A DNA stretch of 62,713 nt from an uncultured Pontibacter sp. (GTDB lineage Bacteria > Bacteroidota > Bacteroidia > Cytophagales > Hymenobacteraceae): the NCBI RefSeq assembly GCF_947499215.1, contig NZ_CANMNI010000005.1:1-62713 (forward strand), in the 5' to 3' direction. Position numbers and translations under genes: made by a program. Position 1 is the stretch's first letter; each line of letters begins with the position of its first letter. Shown here in pieces: positions 7,990 through 17,800 of the stretch. Under the pieces are notes generated by a model that worked only from the letters and a program-made list of their open reading frames with translations, had not been told where the DNA came from and ran no database searches.

Positions 7990-9213
7990 ATGGCTGAAAT
8001 TACCTGCTCCTTTTGCGGCAAGAATAAGAAAGACGTATCTGTGATGATATCCGGTATAAACGCGCACATCTGTGACCGTTGCATCGGGCAAGCTCAACAA
8101 ATCCTGAACGAGGAAAACAAGATACGGGCTAACAGCCGTACGCCGAAATTTAACCTAATGAAGCCGAAGCAGATGAAGGATTACCTTGATCAGTTTGTAG
8201 TGGGGCAGGATGAGGCGAAGAAGGTGATGTCGGTAGCGGTGTACAACCACTACAAGCGACTGATGCAGCGTACCAATGAAGATGATGTCGTGATCGAAAA
8301 GTCAAACATCATCATGGTAGGCGAGACAGGCACAGGTAAAACATACTTGGCCCGTATGATGGCCGGCATCCTGCAGGTTCCTTTCTGTATAGCCGACGCG
8401 ACTGTACTGACTGAGGCTGGCTATGTAGGCGAAGACGTAGAGAGCATTCTGACCCGTCTGCTACAGGCAGCCGACTACAATGTAGAGTCTGCTGAGCGCG
8501 GCATTGTATACATTGACGAGATTGACAAGATCGCCCGCAAGAGCGACAACCCATCCATAACCCGCGACGTGAGTGGCGAAGGTGTGCAGCAGGCGCTTTT
8601 GAAACTGCTAGAGGGTACTGTGGTAAATGTGCCACCGCAAGGCGGACGCAAGCACCCAGAGCAGAAGATGATCACCGTGAATACAGAAAACATTCTGTTC
8701 ATCTGTGGTGGCGCTTTTGTCGGTATAGACCGTTTGATCAAAAACCGCTTGAACACCCGTCCGATCGGCTTCTCGAAGTCGAAGCAGGATGAGTCTGAGG
8801 AAAAAGAAAGCTTCCTGAGGTACCTAACTGCCCAAGACTTGAAGAATTTTGGTCTGATCCCGGAATTGATCGGTCGTCTGCCAGTACTTACCCACTTAGA
8901 GCCGTTGGACAAAGAAACCCTGCGCCTGATCCTGCTCGAGCCGAAAAACTCGATCGTGAAGCAGTACAAGCGCCTCTTTGAGATGGAGAACATCAGCCTT
9001 AGCTTCGATGACGATGCGCTGGACTACATCGTGGAAAAAGCCGCTGAGTACAAGCTCGGAGCACGTGGTTTGCGCTCTATCTGCGAGGGCATCATGACGG
9101 ATGCCATGTTCGAGCTTCCGTCAGAGGAAGGTGCTAAAGAGCTGGTGATTACCGGTGAATATGCCCGTGATAAATTTGACAAGTCACCCTTGAAGCAATT
9201 GCGCGTTGCATAG
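7990..9213 (+). CDS. clpX: ATP-dependent Clp protease ATP-binding subunit ClpX
   Basis: 407 residues from ATG 7990. ClpX is an AAA+ unfoldase that recognises tagged substrates and threads them into ClpP. The N-terminal zinc-binding domain has C6, C9, C28 and C31. Walker A is GETGTGKT, Walker B is VYIDEIDK, and sensor-2 ARGLRS is near the C-terminus. An upstream in-frame GTG (7945) would add 15 residues, but it lies at the predicted transcription start and precedes the conserved [11 protein letters not shown] opening, so I prefer the ATG. The upstream 230 bp is AT-rich and otherwise empty. Confidence 0.97.
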   Translation: MAEITCSFCGKNKKDVSVMISGINAHICDRCIGQAQQILNEENKIRANSRTPKFNLMKPKQMKDYLDQFVVGQDEAKKVMSVAVYNHYKRLMQRTNEDDVVIEKSNIIMVGETGTGKTYLARMMAGILQVPFCIADATVLTEAGYVGEDVESILTRLLQAADYNVESAERGIVYIDEIDKIARKSDNPSITRDVSGEGVQQALLKLLEGTVVNVPPQGGRKHPEQKMITVNTENILFICGGAFVGIDRLIKNRLNTRPIGFSKSKQDESEEKESFLRYLTAQDLKNFGLIPELIGRLPVLTHLEPLDKETLRLILLEPKNSIVKQYKRLFEMENISLSFDDDALDYIVEKAAEYKLGARGLRSICEGIMTDAMFELPSEEGAKELVITGEYARDKFDKSPLKQLRVA

Positions 9214-9232
9214 GGTATAGATACTAGTTAAC

Positions 9233-9275
9233 AAAAACGCCTCAGTTGAATGATCAACTGAGGCGTTTTTGCTTT
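9233..9275. terminator. Bidirectional terminator between clpX and lpxB
   Basis: A perfect 17-bp stem (9233-9249 with 9254-9270) with a 4-nt loop. It has A5 on the left and T5 on the right, so it can end both the clpX transcript and the convergent lpxB transcript. Confidence 0.88.
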
Positions 9276-9343
9276 AAACTTTTTACAAGATATACCTGTG
9301 CATAATTCGGAGAGGTTACGAATTGTCCCTAGAGGAATATTGG

Positions 9344-10456
9344 CTATTGCTGCAAGTACCCTACCATTAATTCTGCGGCACGTTCAGCTGTGCGATGCTC
9401 CCCTATCTTCTGTTTCACAAGCGCATATCCCTCCTTCTGCTTCTGGATCGCATACTTGTCGAACAAGATACTCTTAAGCTCTGCCACAATCTTCTTGGCT
9501 GTAAAGTCATCTTGAATCAGTTCGGTGACCACAGGTCTGTCGGCGATCAGGTTAACTAAGGAAATATAAGGCACTTTAATCACACGCTTGCCAATGGCAT
9601 AAGAGATCGCACTGGTTTTGTAGCACACCACCTGCGGCACATCAAACAGCGCCGTTTCGAGCGTGGCCGTACCAGACGTTACCAGCGCCGCCTTCGCGTT
9701 TGCTAGCAGATCGTAAGTCTGGTCGTAGATGATCTTGATATTCGGGTCTTTCTTATACTGCTCGTAGTACTCCTTGGGGAAGTTAGAGACTCCAGCCACC
9801 ACAAACTGAAAATCGCGGAAAGAGGGCAGCACACTCAGCATGACATCCAACATATTCTCGATCTCCTGTTTCCGGCTGCCGGGTAACAGCGCGATAATAG
9901 GCTTGTTGTTATGGATCATGTTGCGGCTTCTGAAATCCGGGGAAGCGACATGGTCATTGACAGAGTCGGAAACCGGATTGCCAATGTAGTCTACTTTATA
10001 ATCGAAGCGTGCATAGAATTCCTCTTCGAAAGGCATGATCACGAACATGCGATCCACGAGCTTTTTGATACGATGCACTCGGCCTTGGTTCCATGCCCAG
10101 ATCTTGGGAGAGATGTAATAAAAGACCTTCAGGCCGTTATTCTTTGCGAATTTGGCAACACGCATGTTGAAACCGGCATAATCTACCAGAATAAGGACAT
10201 CCGGCTTAAAAGCGGTAATGTCGGCTTTGCACTCGCGCAGAAAGCCCATAATTTTGAAAAAGTTAGCGGCGGCTTCAGCAAAGCCCATAAAGGCCATCTC
10301 TTGGTAGTGCTTTACCAAGTGCATGCCGGCCTCCTGCATCATGTCGCCTCCCCAGCCTCTTATGTCAGCATCCGGGTCTTGTTTGCGGATCTGTTTAATG
10401 AGGTTAGAAGCATGCAGATCGCCAGAGCGCTCACCAGCTATAATATAATATTTCAT
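9344..10456 (-). CDS. lpxB: Lipid-A-disaccharide synthase
   Basis: 370 residues. LpxB joins UDP-2,3-diacylglucosamine and lipid X to give the lipid A disaccharide at the inner membrane. Family signatures are AGERSGD at the N-terminus (residues 7-13), YYISPKIWAWN, the donor-site LLPGSR, and TSGTATLE in the C-terminal Rossmann half (GT-B fold, GT19). It lies 83 bp after queD and is probably the last gene of the binding protein-permease-queD-lpxB set. hldD, another lipopolysaccharide gene, diverges from the same set. Confidence 0.95.
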   Translation of the reverse strand: MKYYIIAGERSGDLHASNLIKQIRKQDPDADIRGWGGDMMQEAGMHLVKHYQEMAFMGFAEAAANFFKIMGFLRECKADITAFKPDVLILVDYAGFNMRVAKFAKNNGLKVFYYISPKIWAWNQGRVHRIKKLVDRMFVIMPFEEEFYARFDYKVDYIGNPVSDSVNDHVASPDFRSRNMIHNNKPIIALLPGSRKQEIENMLDVMLSVLPSFRDFQFVVAGVSNFPKEYYEQYKKDPNIKIIYDQTYDLLANAKAALVTSGTATLETALFDVPQVVCYKTSAISYAIGKRVIKVPYISLVNLIADRPVVTELIQDDFTAKKIVAELKSILFDKYAIQKQKEGYALVKQKIGEHRTAERAAELMVGYLQQ

Positions 10457-10539
10457 GTAATGCGTATGCGTTTGGACTCCCCATGTAGACGGGGAACGAT
10501 GAAAGCAATCGGAAAGTATAGCCGGAAAGCTATGATTGC

Positions 10540-10956
10540 TTATTCGCCAAAATACTCCACGTAGTTACGTGGCGTTTCATATAATTTGAGAGAATGTAGC
10601 TTGGCACCTGAAATTTCAGTGATTTTAGGCTCCAGAATTTTCCAGAATTCTACAACCAGATTCTCCGTACTGGCCAGTTTGTCTTCCATAAAGGCCACAT
10701 CGAGGTTGAGGTTTTTGTGGTCTACCTTCTGGATGATGTTCTCGCGGATGAGGGTGCTCAGCTTTTTGAGGTCAATCACAAAACCGGTATCGGGGTCCGG
10801 CTTTCCTTTTACGGTCACGATCAGCTCATAATTGTGCCCATGCCAGTTAGTGTTTGCACATGGCCCAAACACCTCCTTATTCTTCGCCAACGACCAGTTT
10901 GGGTTGTGCAGCTTGTGGGCTGCGTTAAAATGCTCTAATCTGCTTACGTAAATCAT
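10540..10956 (-). CDS. queD: 6-carboxytetrahydropterin synthase / PTPS-family enzyme
   Basis: 138 residues, one PTPS domain. Zinc ligands are H14 (AAH) and H39/H41 (WHGHNY). Catalytic residues C33 and D79-H80 match the Cys/Asp/His set of QueD, and an STEN motif follows. QueD converts dihydroneopterin triphosphate to 6-carboxytetrahydropterin for queuosine and 7-deazaguanine synthesis; a pyruvoyl-tetrahydropterin role cannot be fully excluded. Its ATG directly follows the permease stop (TAGATG), so translation is probably coupled to the ABC permease. No other queuosine gene is in the window. Confidence 0.85.
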   Translation of the reverse strand: MIYVSRLEHFNAAHKLHNPNWSLAKNKEVFGPCANTNWHGHNYELIVTVKGKPDPDTGFVIDLKKLSTLIRENIIQKVDHKNLNLDVAFMEDKLASTENLVVEFWKILEPKITEISGAKLHSLKLYETPRNYVEYFGE

Positions 10957-11964
10957 CTAACTACTAAACTTATAATTCTTTCGAGACAGCAAATATACGA
11001 AGAAAGGAACACCAAAGAACGAAGTAATGATTCCAATTGGCAGCCCTGCCGGCGGATATAAAATGCGGGACAGCAGATCGCAGAGCAGCATGAAAAAACC
11101 ACCGACAAAGGCGCAGAAAAGCAGATTACTCTTTCCGGTGGCTCCCATCAGCCCACGGGTGACATGCGGAATGATCAACCCCACAAAACCAATAGGTCCA
11201 GAAGTGGCCACGGCGAAGCCTGTTACGATGGAAACAGTTGCCAAGATAGCCCAACGCGTCTGTGCCACCTGTACTCCGAGCGCCTGTGCCCGATCTGCCC
11301 CCAATAAAAGTATATTGAGCTGCTTCTGCAGAAAGGCGAACAGCAAAAGCGCCAGAAGCAGCGCAGTACTCGGGTATGGCAGCAAAGCCCAACTGGCTCT
11401 CTCAAAACTGCCCATCGACCAGAAAATAACTGATTTAAGCTTACCCTCTGAGTCAGACAAAAAAGTGAGCAGTCCAACAATGGCCGTAACCAGCGAGCTG
11501 ATGGCTATACCTGCCAGCAGCAGCTGCGCAGGTATAAGCTTTCGCTTCCGGTAGCCTAGTATGACAACAACTAAGGTAACGATGAAAGCGCCTACCAGTG
11601 CAAACACCGGTGGCATGTAAATACCGGCTATGGAGACCTCAACAAAACCAAAGAAAACGATCACAGCTCCCAACGAAGCACCTGAGGCTGTCCCCAATAG
11701 GTATGGGTCTGCTAGTCCATTGTTCACCATGGCCTGCATCAAATAACCGCAGGAAGCCAGCGAAGCCCCGACCACCAAGGCCAGCAAAAGCCGCGGCAAA
11801 CGCAGGTGAACAATGGCGTAATGCGTGGTATTGTCAGGGTCGTAATGCAGGAAAGCTTGTGCGATAGTTGCCAGATCGGCTTCGAAACTACCCACCTGCA
11901 GGCCCAGTACCAAAGCCGCCAGTATGAGGAACAGGGCTACCAGAAAGTATAGCGCCCTGCTCAT
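10957..11964 (-). CDS. FecCD/BtuC-family ABC transporter permease
   Basis: 335 residues, very hydrophobic, with the roughly ten membrane segments typical of BtuC/FecCD/HmuU permeases. Family features include LRLPRLLLALVVGASLA near residue 55, SGPIGFVGLIIPH near 245, and PAGLPIGIITSFFGVP near the C-terminus. It imports a corrinoid, siderophore or heme delivered by the partner binding protein. The start overlaps the binding-protein gene by 4 bp. No ATPase gene is present beside it; the next gene is queD. The ATPase must be elsewhere, or shared. Confidence 0.9.
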   Translation of the reverse strand: MSRALYFLVALFLILAALVLGLQVGSFEADLATIAQAFLHYDPDNTTHYAIVHLRLPRLLLALVVGASLASCGYLMQAMVNNGLADPYLLGTASGASLGAVIVFFGFVEVSIAGIYMPPVFALVGAFIVTLVVVILGYRKRKLIPAQLLLAGIAISSLVTAIVGLLTFLSDSEGKLKSVIFWSMGSFERASWALLPYPSTALLLALLLFAFLQKQLNILLLGADRAQALGVQVAQTRWAILATVSIVTGFAVATSGPIGFVGLIIPHVTRGLMGATGKSNLLFCAFVGGFFMLLCDLLSRILYPPAGLPIGIITSFFGVPFFVYLLSRKNYKFSS

Positions 11965-12908
11965 GGGTATAGAAAGCTTTCGAGTTCAACAATGGACTCC
12001 ACCACACGTGGACTCGGACGCTCGATCAGGTTACCGGTTGGGGCATAGATGCGCTTATTCTGATAGGCGGCTATTTTGCGAAGCTCCGGGTAAAGACTGA
12101 AAAACTCTTTCTCGAGACGTTCTATACTTCCGCCCAACAGTACATCAGGGTTGAGCTTTAGGATGTACTCTCTAGTAAGTGCCGGATAGGGCTGATCGAA
12201 TACTTCCTGCACAGCATTCTCAGCGCCTAAAATGCGAAGTTGATCTGTCAGGATGGTGTTTTGCCCATATACATAAATGGGGTCGCTCCACGTAATCGCC
12301 AGTACCCGTTGCTTGTTGGTCTGCTGGCTATACCTGTTCTCAATCTCCCTCACCTGCTGGCGCAGCGAATCGGCCAAGTAGTTGGCCTGCTCCTCGCGCC
12401 CCATGATGCGGCCAATATCTTCTATACCTAGCAGGATATCTTCCACGCTGCGGTATTTCTGGTAGTAGACAGGTATACCGAGTTCTTCCAGTCGGGCTGC
12501 TACGTCAAGTGGGGTTATACCTTCTACCGTGAAGACAAGGTCCGGTTTAAGCGCCAGCACCTGCTCGTAGTCTACGGGGTAACTGTTCACGACTGGTTTG
12601 GTATAAACTGCCGCCGGATAGTCACATTGCTGGGTACGTCCCACAATACTAGCCGTGTCGCAAACGGCGAAGAACATTTCGGTCATGGAGGAGGCAAAAG
12701 CCATCACCCGCTCAGGCTGTTTTGGCAGGCGCACTTCCCGCCCGAGCCCGTCTTGCAGCACAAGCTCCTCCCCTGTCCTCTGTTCTTTCTCCAGGCTGCA
12801 GGCCATAGTGAACAGCAAAAGCAGGATACCAATAAGGCGATTCAGGTATGGGTACAAGGTATAGGTTGTTTCTGAATGAGGAGCCGTGCGGCTATTGGCG
12901 CAGCCCAC
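11961..12908 (-). CDS. Substrate-binding lipoprotein of BtuF/FecB type
   Basis: 315 residues. A hydrophobic stretch (about 25-34) ends at a lipobox-like TMAC with C37 as the probable lipidated residue, following a longer than usual polar leader. The mature part is a periplasmic-binding fold of the cluster-A type (class III) that serves B12, heme and ferric siderophore importers: ERVMAFASSMTEMFFAV, a VGRTQQCDYP segment, and LKPDLVF. The specificity cannot be read with confidence. BtuF-like cobalamin binding is plausible, and epoxyqueuosine reductase (QueG) needs B12, which would fit the queD neighbour, but that link is inference. It diverges from hldD across only 56 bp. Confidence 0.85.
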   Translation of the reverse strand: MGCANSRTAPHSETTYTLYPYLNRLIGILLLLFTMACSLEKEQRTGEELVLQDGLGREVRLPKQPERVMAFASSMTEMFFAVCDTASIVGRTQQCDYPAAVYTKPVVNSYPVDYEQVLALKPDLVFTVEGITPLDVAARLEELGIPVYYQKYRSVEDILLGIEDIGRIMGREEQANYLADSLRQQVREIENRYSQQTNKQRVLAITWSDPIYVYGQNTILTDQLRILGAENAVQEVFDQPYPALTREYILKLNPDVLLGGSIERLEKEFFSLYPELRKIAAYQNKRIYAPTGNLIERPSPRVVESIVELESFLYP

Positions 12909-12964
12909 TCCATTTATTTTCGTAAATTTAACGCAATTTACATTACAGCCTATAAATCTGAATT

Positions 12965-13930
12965 ATGATCGTCGTAACTGGTGCTGCCGGCTTTATTGCG
13001 AGCTGCCTCGTAAGCAGGCTCAATGCAGCTAATTTCAATGATATCGTGGTGGTGGACAATTTTTCTGTCGCCAAAAAAGAAGGGAATCTCAAAGGGAAAA
13101 ACATAAAAGAGTATGTGGATCGTGACGGCTTTACGGAGTGGCTGGACGAGAACTACGAAGAAGTGGAGTTTATCTTCCACCTCGGCGCCCGCACCGACAC
13201 CACCGAGTTTAACAAGGATGTGTTTGACCTGCTCAACCTGAACTACTCCAAGCAGGTATGGAACGCCTGCTGCGAATACCAGATCCCGCTGGTATACGCC
13301 TCCTCGGCTGCCACCTACGGCTCCGGCACCCTCGGCTACGACGACGAAGAAGCGACTATCCCTTTGCTGAAGCCGCTCAACCCATACGGCGACTCTAAAA
13401 ACGACTTCGACAAGTGGGCACTAGAGCAGACGGCGAAGCCTTTTTTTTGGGCAGGCCTGAAGTTCTTTAATGTGTATGGCCCGAACGAATACCATAAGGG
13501 TAAAATGGCCTCCGTTATTTTCCATGCCTACAACCAGATAAAAGATCACGGCAGCATGAAACTATTCCGCTCCCACCACCCCGACTTTGCTGACGGCGAG
13601 CAGATGCGCGACTTTGTATATGTGAAGGACGTGGTGGAGGTATGTATGTTCCTGATGCAGCACCGCAAGAACTCCGGTATTTACAACCTCGGCTCCGGTA
13701 AAGCCCGCACGTTTATGGCGCTGGCTTTGAATACTTTTGAGGCGATGGGCGTAGAAGCAAACATCGATTTTATGGACACCCCGGAAAACCTGCGTGACAA
13801 CTACCAGTACTTCACAGAGGCCAACATGGATAAGCTTCGCTCTATCGGCTACAGCCGGGAGTTCTATACCTTAGAGGAAGGTGTGAAGGACTATGTGCAG
13901 AACTACCTGATGGAGGGGAAGTATTATTAA
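12965..13930 (+). CDS. hldD: ADP-L-glycero-D-manno-heptose 6-epimerase
   Basis: 321 residues, an extended short-chain dehydrogenase. The dinucleotide-binding motif TGAAGFI opens the protein (residues 5-11). The catalytic pair is Y141 and K145 (YGDSK), with S113/S114 nearby. HldD interconverts ADP-D-glycero- and ADP-L-glycero-manno-heptose for the lipopolysaccharide core. Length and motifs match RfaD/HldD closely. It is transcribed alone, followed by a terminator, and diverges from the ABC-queD-lpxB set. Confidence 0.93.
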   Translation: MIVVTGAAGFIASCLVSRLNAANFNDIVVVDNFSVAKKEGNLKGKNIKEYVDRDGFTEWLDENYEEVEFIFHLGARTDTTEFNKDVFDLLNLNYSKQVWNACCEYQIPLVYASSAATYGSGTLGYDDEEATIPLLKPLNPYGDSKNDFDKWALEQTAKPFFWAGLKFFNVYGPNEYHKGKMASVIFHAYNQIKDHGSMKLFRSHHPDFADGEQMRDFVYVKDVVEVCMFLMQHRKNSGIYNLGSGKARTFMALALNTFEAMGVEANIDFMDTPENLRDNYQYFTEANMDKLRSIGYSREFYTLEEGVKDYVQNYLMEGKYY

Positions 13931-13972
13931 TGAGTAATGAATAGTGCTGAATGAGTAATTGTTCAGCAGGTA

Positions 13973-14018
13973 TAGCAACGCCCCGCTTATGGTTTCATAG
14001 GTGGGGCGTTGGTGCTTT
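13973..14018 (+). terminator. hldD terminator-like hairpin
   Basis: CAACGCCCC (13976-13984) pairs with GGGGCGTTG (14003-14011) around an 18-nt loop, followed by TGCTTTATT. The T run is imperfect. An AGGTATA heptamer sits at the 5' edge. Confidence 0.6.
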
Positions 14019-14093
14019 ATTGTGCTAACGGACTTTGCTAAACTGTGGCGTAGTTAAAGTTTAGATGTGGTTAGAGAATTTTGTTTTTAAGGA

Positions 14094-14573
14094 CTAATTG
14101 TTTAGTTCTTCAACATAGGTTTCATCAAGCAAGTAAATCTCCGCTGCTCTCTTAAGCTCCTTATCCACTTCGGTTCCAAACTCGAAGTTGTATATCTGCC
14201 AAGTATCCTTTGGCTTGTAGAAAACGAAAGTAAACCTTAGAGGTTGAGCGTCATGCTTGGCTAAATAGCTGTACAGTATCATGCTGTCACCAGCCTTGCG
14301 CTTCACAATTAAATCGTAACCATTGAAATAACCAATCTTTCCAACAACATCTTTGAGTTTAGCTGCTAAGTCGCTGGTATTAACATCAACGTTCTTGTTT
14401 GACCTGAACAGTTGTGTAACTGCTCTATCAGTGTCTTCCCTGTATGTTTTAAAGAATTGCTCTACTTGTTCTTCGGGCGAGTGTGGTGAGGTGCCAGATT
14501 CAGCAGAGCATGTGATGAAGAAAACAGCAGTAAGACAAAGGAGGCTTATTAACAGGAAGAGCTTTTTGTTCAT
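14094..14573 (-). CDS. Hypothetical lipoprotein
   Basis: 159 residues, not assigned to a family. The first 21 residues form a signal peptide (MNKKLFLLISLLCLTAVFFIT) ending at C22, a loose lipobox. The mature part is a small mixed domain: a helical start (EQFFKTYRED, RAVTQLF) and then strand-rich sequence with WQIYNFEFGTEV. This suggests an NTF2/SnoaL-like or DUF-type fold, but I cannot name it. It stands alone between hldD (convergent) and the kinase-barrel pair, with 250 bp of AT-rich sequence on its upstream side and no consensus promoter recognised. Confidence 0.7.
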   Translation of the reverse strand: MNKKLFLLISLLCLTAVFFITCSAESGTSPHSPEEQVEQFFKTYREDTDRAVTQLFRSNKNVDVNTSDLAAKLKDVVGKIGYFNGYDLIVKRKAGDSMILYSYLAKHDAQPLRFTFVFYKPKDTWQIYNFEFGTEVDKELKRAAEIYLLDETYVEELNN

Positions 14574-14827
14574 GGGAGCGGGTTTTTATTTGTATAGAAG
14601 GTTTTTCTATGATTCTGGATTTAAACTAAAAAAAGAGATCCTTCTCAGGCTTTATGACTTCAATTTTCTCTAACTATCTGCTAGCAGGAGTACCTACTCC
14701 CACTATCTGCGCTATATGTAAAATTAAGATTATCTGTTAGGCATCTCCCTCCCACACCAATACAATATACAAAATAATATATACTCTAGATTAGATAATC
14801 TACCTGAATACAAGGTGTAGCAAATCT

Positions 14828-17800
14828 TTAAAACAACACCGAAACCTGCGTTCTGCCCGTATGCACCGCCCCTACACTATTCGCCTTACGGCCGTCGTAG
14901 TTAAGCGAGATATTAAGACCATTGCTCAGGCGCTGTTGCACATTGAAAGACCACGTCAGGTTATTGCCGGGGCGAAGGGCGTTTAGGATTTCGTAGCCCA
15001 CATAGGAATTCTGGTCGCCGTCGAACTCGATGTTCACCCAGCGGACGAGACCCGACACGGTGCGTTTGCTTACTTGGCTCAGCTTCGTCTCCAACCCAAG
15101 TTCATGGAACGTGGCTTGCTGCTCGGCATCGGAGGGGGAGAGTTTGTCTTCACGCATGGCTAGTTGGTAAGTACCTGTAAAGCGCAGCTTGGCATTGGGT
15201 TGATAGGCCAGCTCCGGAGTCAGCTCCTGTGACACAATACTGAAGTTTTTGGAGCTTAGGAAATTAGATCGGTTGTCGCGCACGTTCTGGGCCAGGCTTA
15301 CCTTGGAGCTCAGCACTTCGTTCAGGTTCAGGCGGGCGATCAGTTGGTGGTTGCCCACACTGCGCGTCTCAGTGCCATTCGCCAGCAGCGACTTCTGCTG
15401 GTTCTGCTGCACCGTATACTCCAAACCATACTTGGGGTTGCTGCGGTTAAAGTAGAGCGTGTTGCGCAGCGATTTGATCAGCGAGATTAGAAACTCATCC
15501 TCAAAATCCTCGCTGAAGGGGTTGAAGCGGTTCATCACATCATCATCCGTCGTTTTCTTATCGATGCTCACAAAGCTAAGTGCTGAAAACTTGGCCATAA
15601 AACCTTTCACGCCGTCAGCGCTGCGCCAGCTGCGGGGCACGTTGCTGTTGAGGCGGTAGGTAAAGCGGTTGGTATAGGCGTTGATGTACTCGTCCGTCGG
15701 TAGGAACACCTTGATGAAACGGCGCTGGTCCACCGTCTGGGCTTCGAGGTAATCGTTCAGGTCGTTGGGGTTGCCCTCGTCGCGGAGGTAGTGCGTGCCC
15801 TGCCCCGGCAGTGTTTCCCTAAATATAAAAATGCGCTTGAGCTCACGACCCGTACCCACGGCATAACTCATCTCGGAGCGGAAACTGCCCTCCAGAAAAG
15901 AGGTGTTCCAGTCCACACGCGACTGCACAGTCTCTTCATCCTGCCCCTGCTCGAGTTTCAGGTTGCGGTAGGTGCCCTGCAGGGCGATGTCGCTGTCGCG
16001 GCCGTACCTGCGCTGTAGCATGGCGTTATACGTCTGACCCACTTCGGGTGCGCCCATCTCCCCCACTGCCGTTGGCCGCAGATCGGTGCGGTAACTGTAA
16101 TCTACCCGGAAACGGGTCTTGGCGGTATCGCGGCTCTCAACAAAAAGCATATGCTCATCAAAATACATGGCCGAGCCTGTGACCGAGTCGCTGCCCATAG
16201 CCGTAATCCTATTTTTATCGAAGCGGTATACATAGCCCGGCTCTATCTTGCCCAACTTATACTTGGCCCCTACATCGCCCCTATACCACTCCGACTCACG
16301 ATCTCGCTGGTCGCTGTGCAGCATGAAGAAACTATTGCGCAATTCCAGTTTGCCCAGCTGCCTGTGCACGTCCAATGCATGTTGCACCCCGTTTACCTGC
16401 TGCTCACGAGCGCGTCGGCTGATACGGTAGTTCACTAAGTTCTGAGGATCGCGCACCGCACCCACCGAAAAGTTAAAAATATGGTCTTCAGCTTTCTGGT
16501 TCAAGTTGTCCAAACTCCAGTCCCGGTCAAACTCTATCGGGCGGTAACGGTCAATGGGCTCAAAATTCACATCGGTGTACTCGTAGTTGAGTGTACTATT
16601 GAGCTTATACCTGCCCAGCAGCGGCAGCTCGCGGTCCTGTATGGCATAGCCAACCCGCATGGCGGCTCCGTTGTCATCCTGCGCATCGAGTCGGGAAAAG
16701 CGGTTGAGGTCGTTCTGCGATGCGGCTCCCTCTACAAAGAAGTTCACGCCTTTCTGCAACTCATAGTTACCGCCCAGCGTGATCAGCTGTTTTTTGCGGG
16801 GCGTGGGCAGTATACGTACTGGCGCATAATTACCCTGCGGTATGCCATTGATCGGTGCTACCCAACGGTATACCCGCCCATTCACCGCATTGCTGCCCGT
16901 CACGTAATCCCCCCGGTTCATTCCCACCTCCGAAAAACGCACACTGTATACCGCTGAGTCCGGATTGCTGGAAAACACATAAATCTGCTGCGGCATACCG
17001 TTGACCATGGTGTCGCGCTGGGCGTACAGCACCTGCGCCGGGTCGAAAGGCACCTGCACGGCCCCCGAGGTAACGGCCATATCCAAGCTGTCGCCTATAC
17101 CTGACAGTAAGCGCTTTTCCTCGTCGCGCAGGTCGAGGTGCAGCAAGTTGTTTGGGTTGTCGGACTCGTTGTAGTAGTTGGCATGTACCTGCACCTTGCC
17201 CAGTTGCTGGTAGTGGCTGGCGTGGTAAATACTGCGGCTGTAGTTCAGGTCTGAGTACTCAAAATCTACCCGGATGCGGGAATTTTTGGTGATGACATGG
17301 CGAGTGGTAAAAGTAATCTCAGCTTGGTTGTAGTCGATCACATAGTCGAAGTCGAAGCCACGGACAAGTAGCCGGCCGTCCAAGAAAACCCGCTCAGAAT
17401 TGGCCAGCACAATGATGAAGCGCTCGTTATTCGGTCCCCTGAGGCGGTATGGCCCCTGCACCCCTTCCAGTGCCTCCACATTCTGTGAGGCAAATTTACC
17501 TTTTGATACTGATGCCGCCACAGCGGTAGTCCCCAGTTTGTCAGGCGACTTGCCAAAGGTGGTCTCAAAAGCCCCCCCCTGCACGTTTTTGTAGAACTGC
17601 ATGAAATAGGAAGGCTTGCTTCGCAGCACCACATCGCCTGCCGAAAGCTGCCATTGCTTGTGTTTGAGCGTAATGTAAACCCGGTCGAACTCATTCAGTT
17701 GCTGCGTATTCCCCTCCGGCTGAAAAGGGATATTCTGGTCTGTAATGGCCGCCGTGATGCTGATATCATCGGTCAGTTTGCCGTCCAGTTGCAAATTGAG

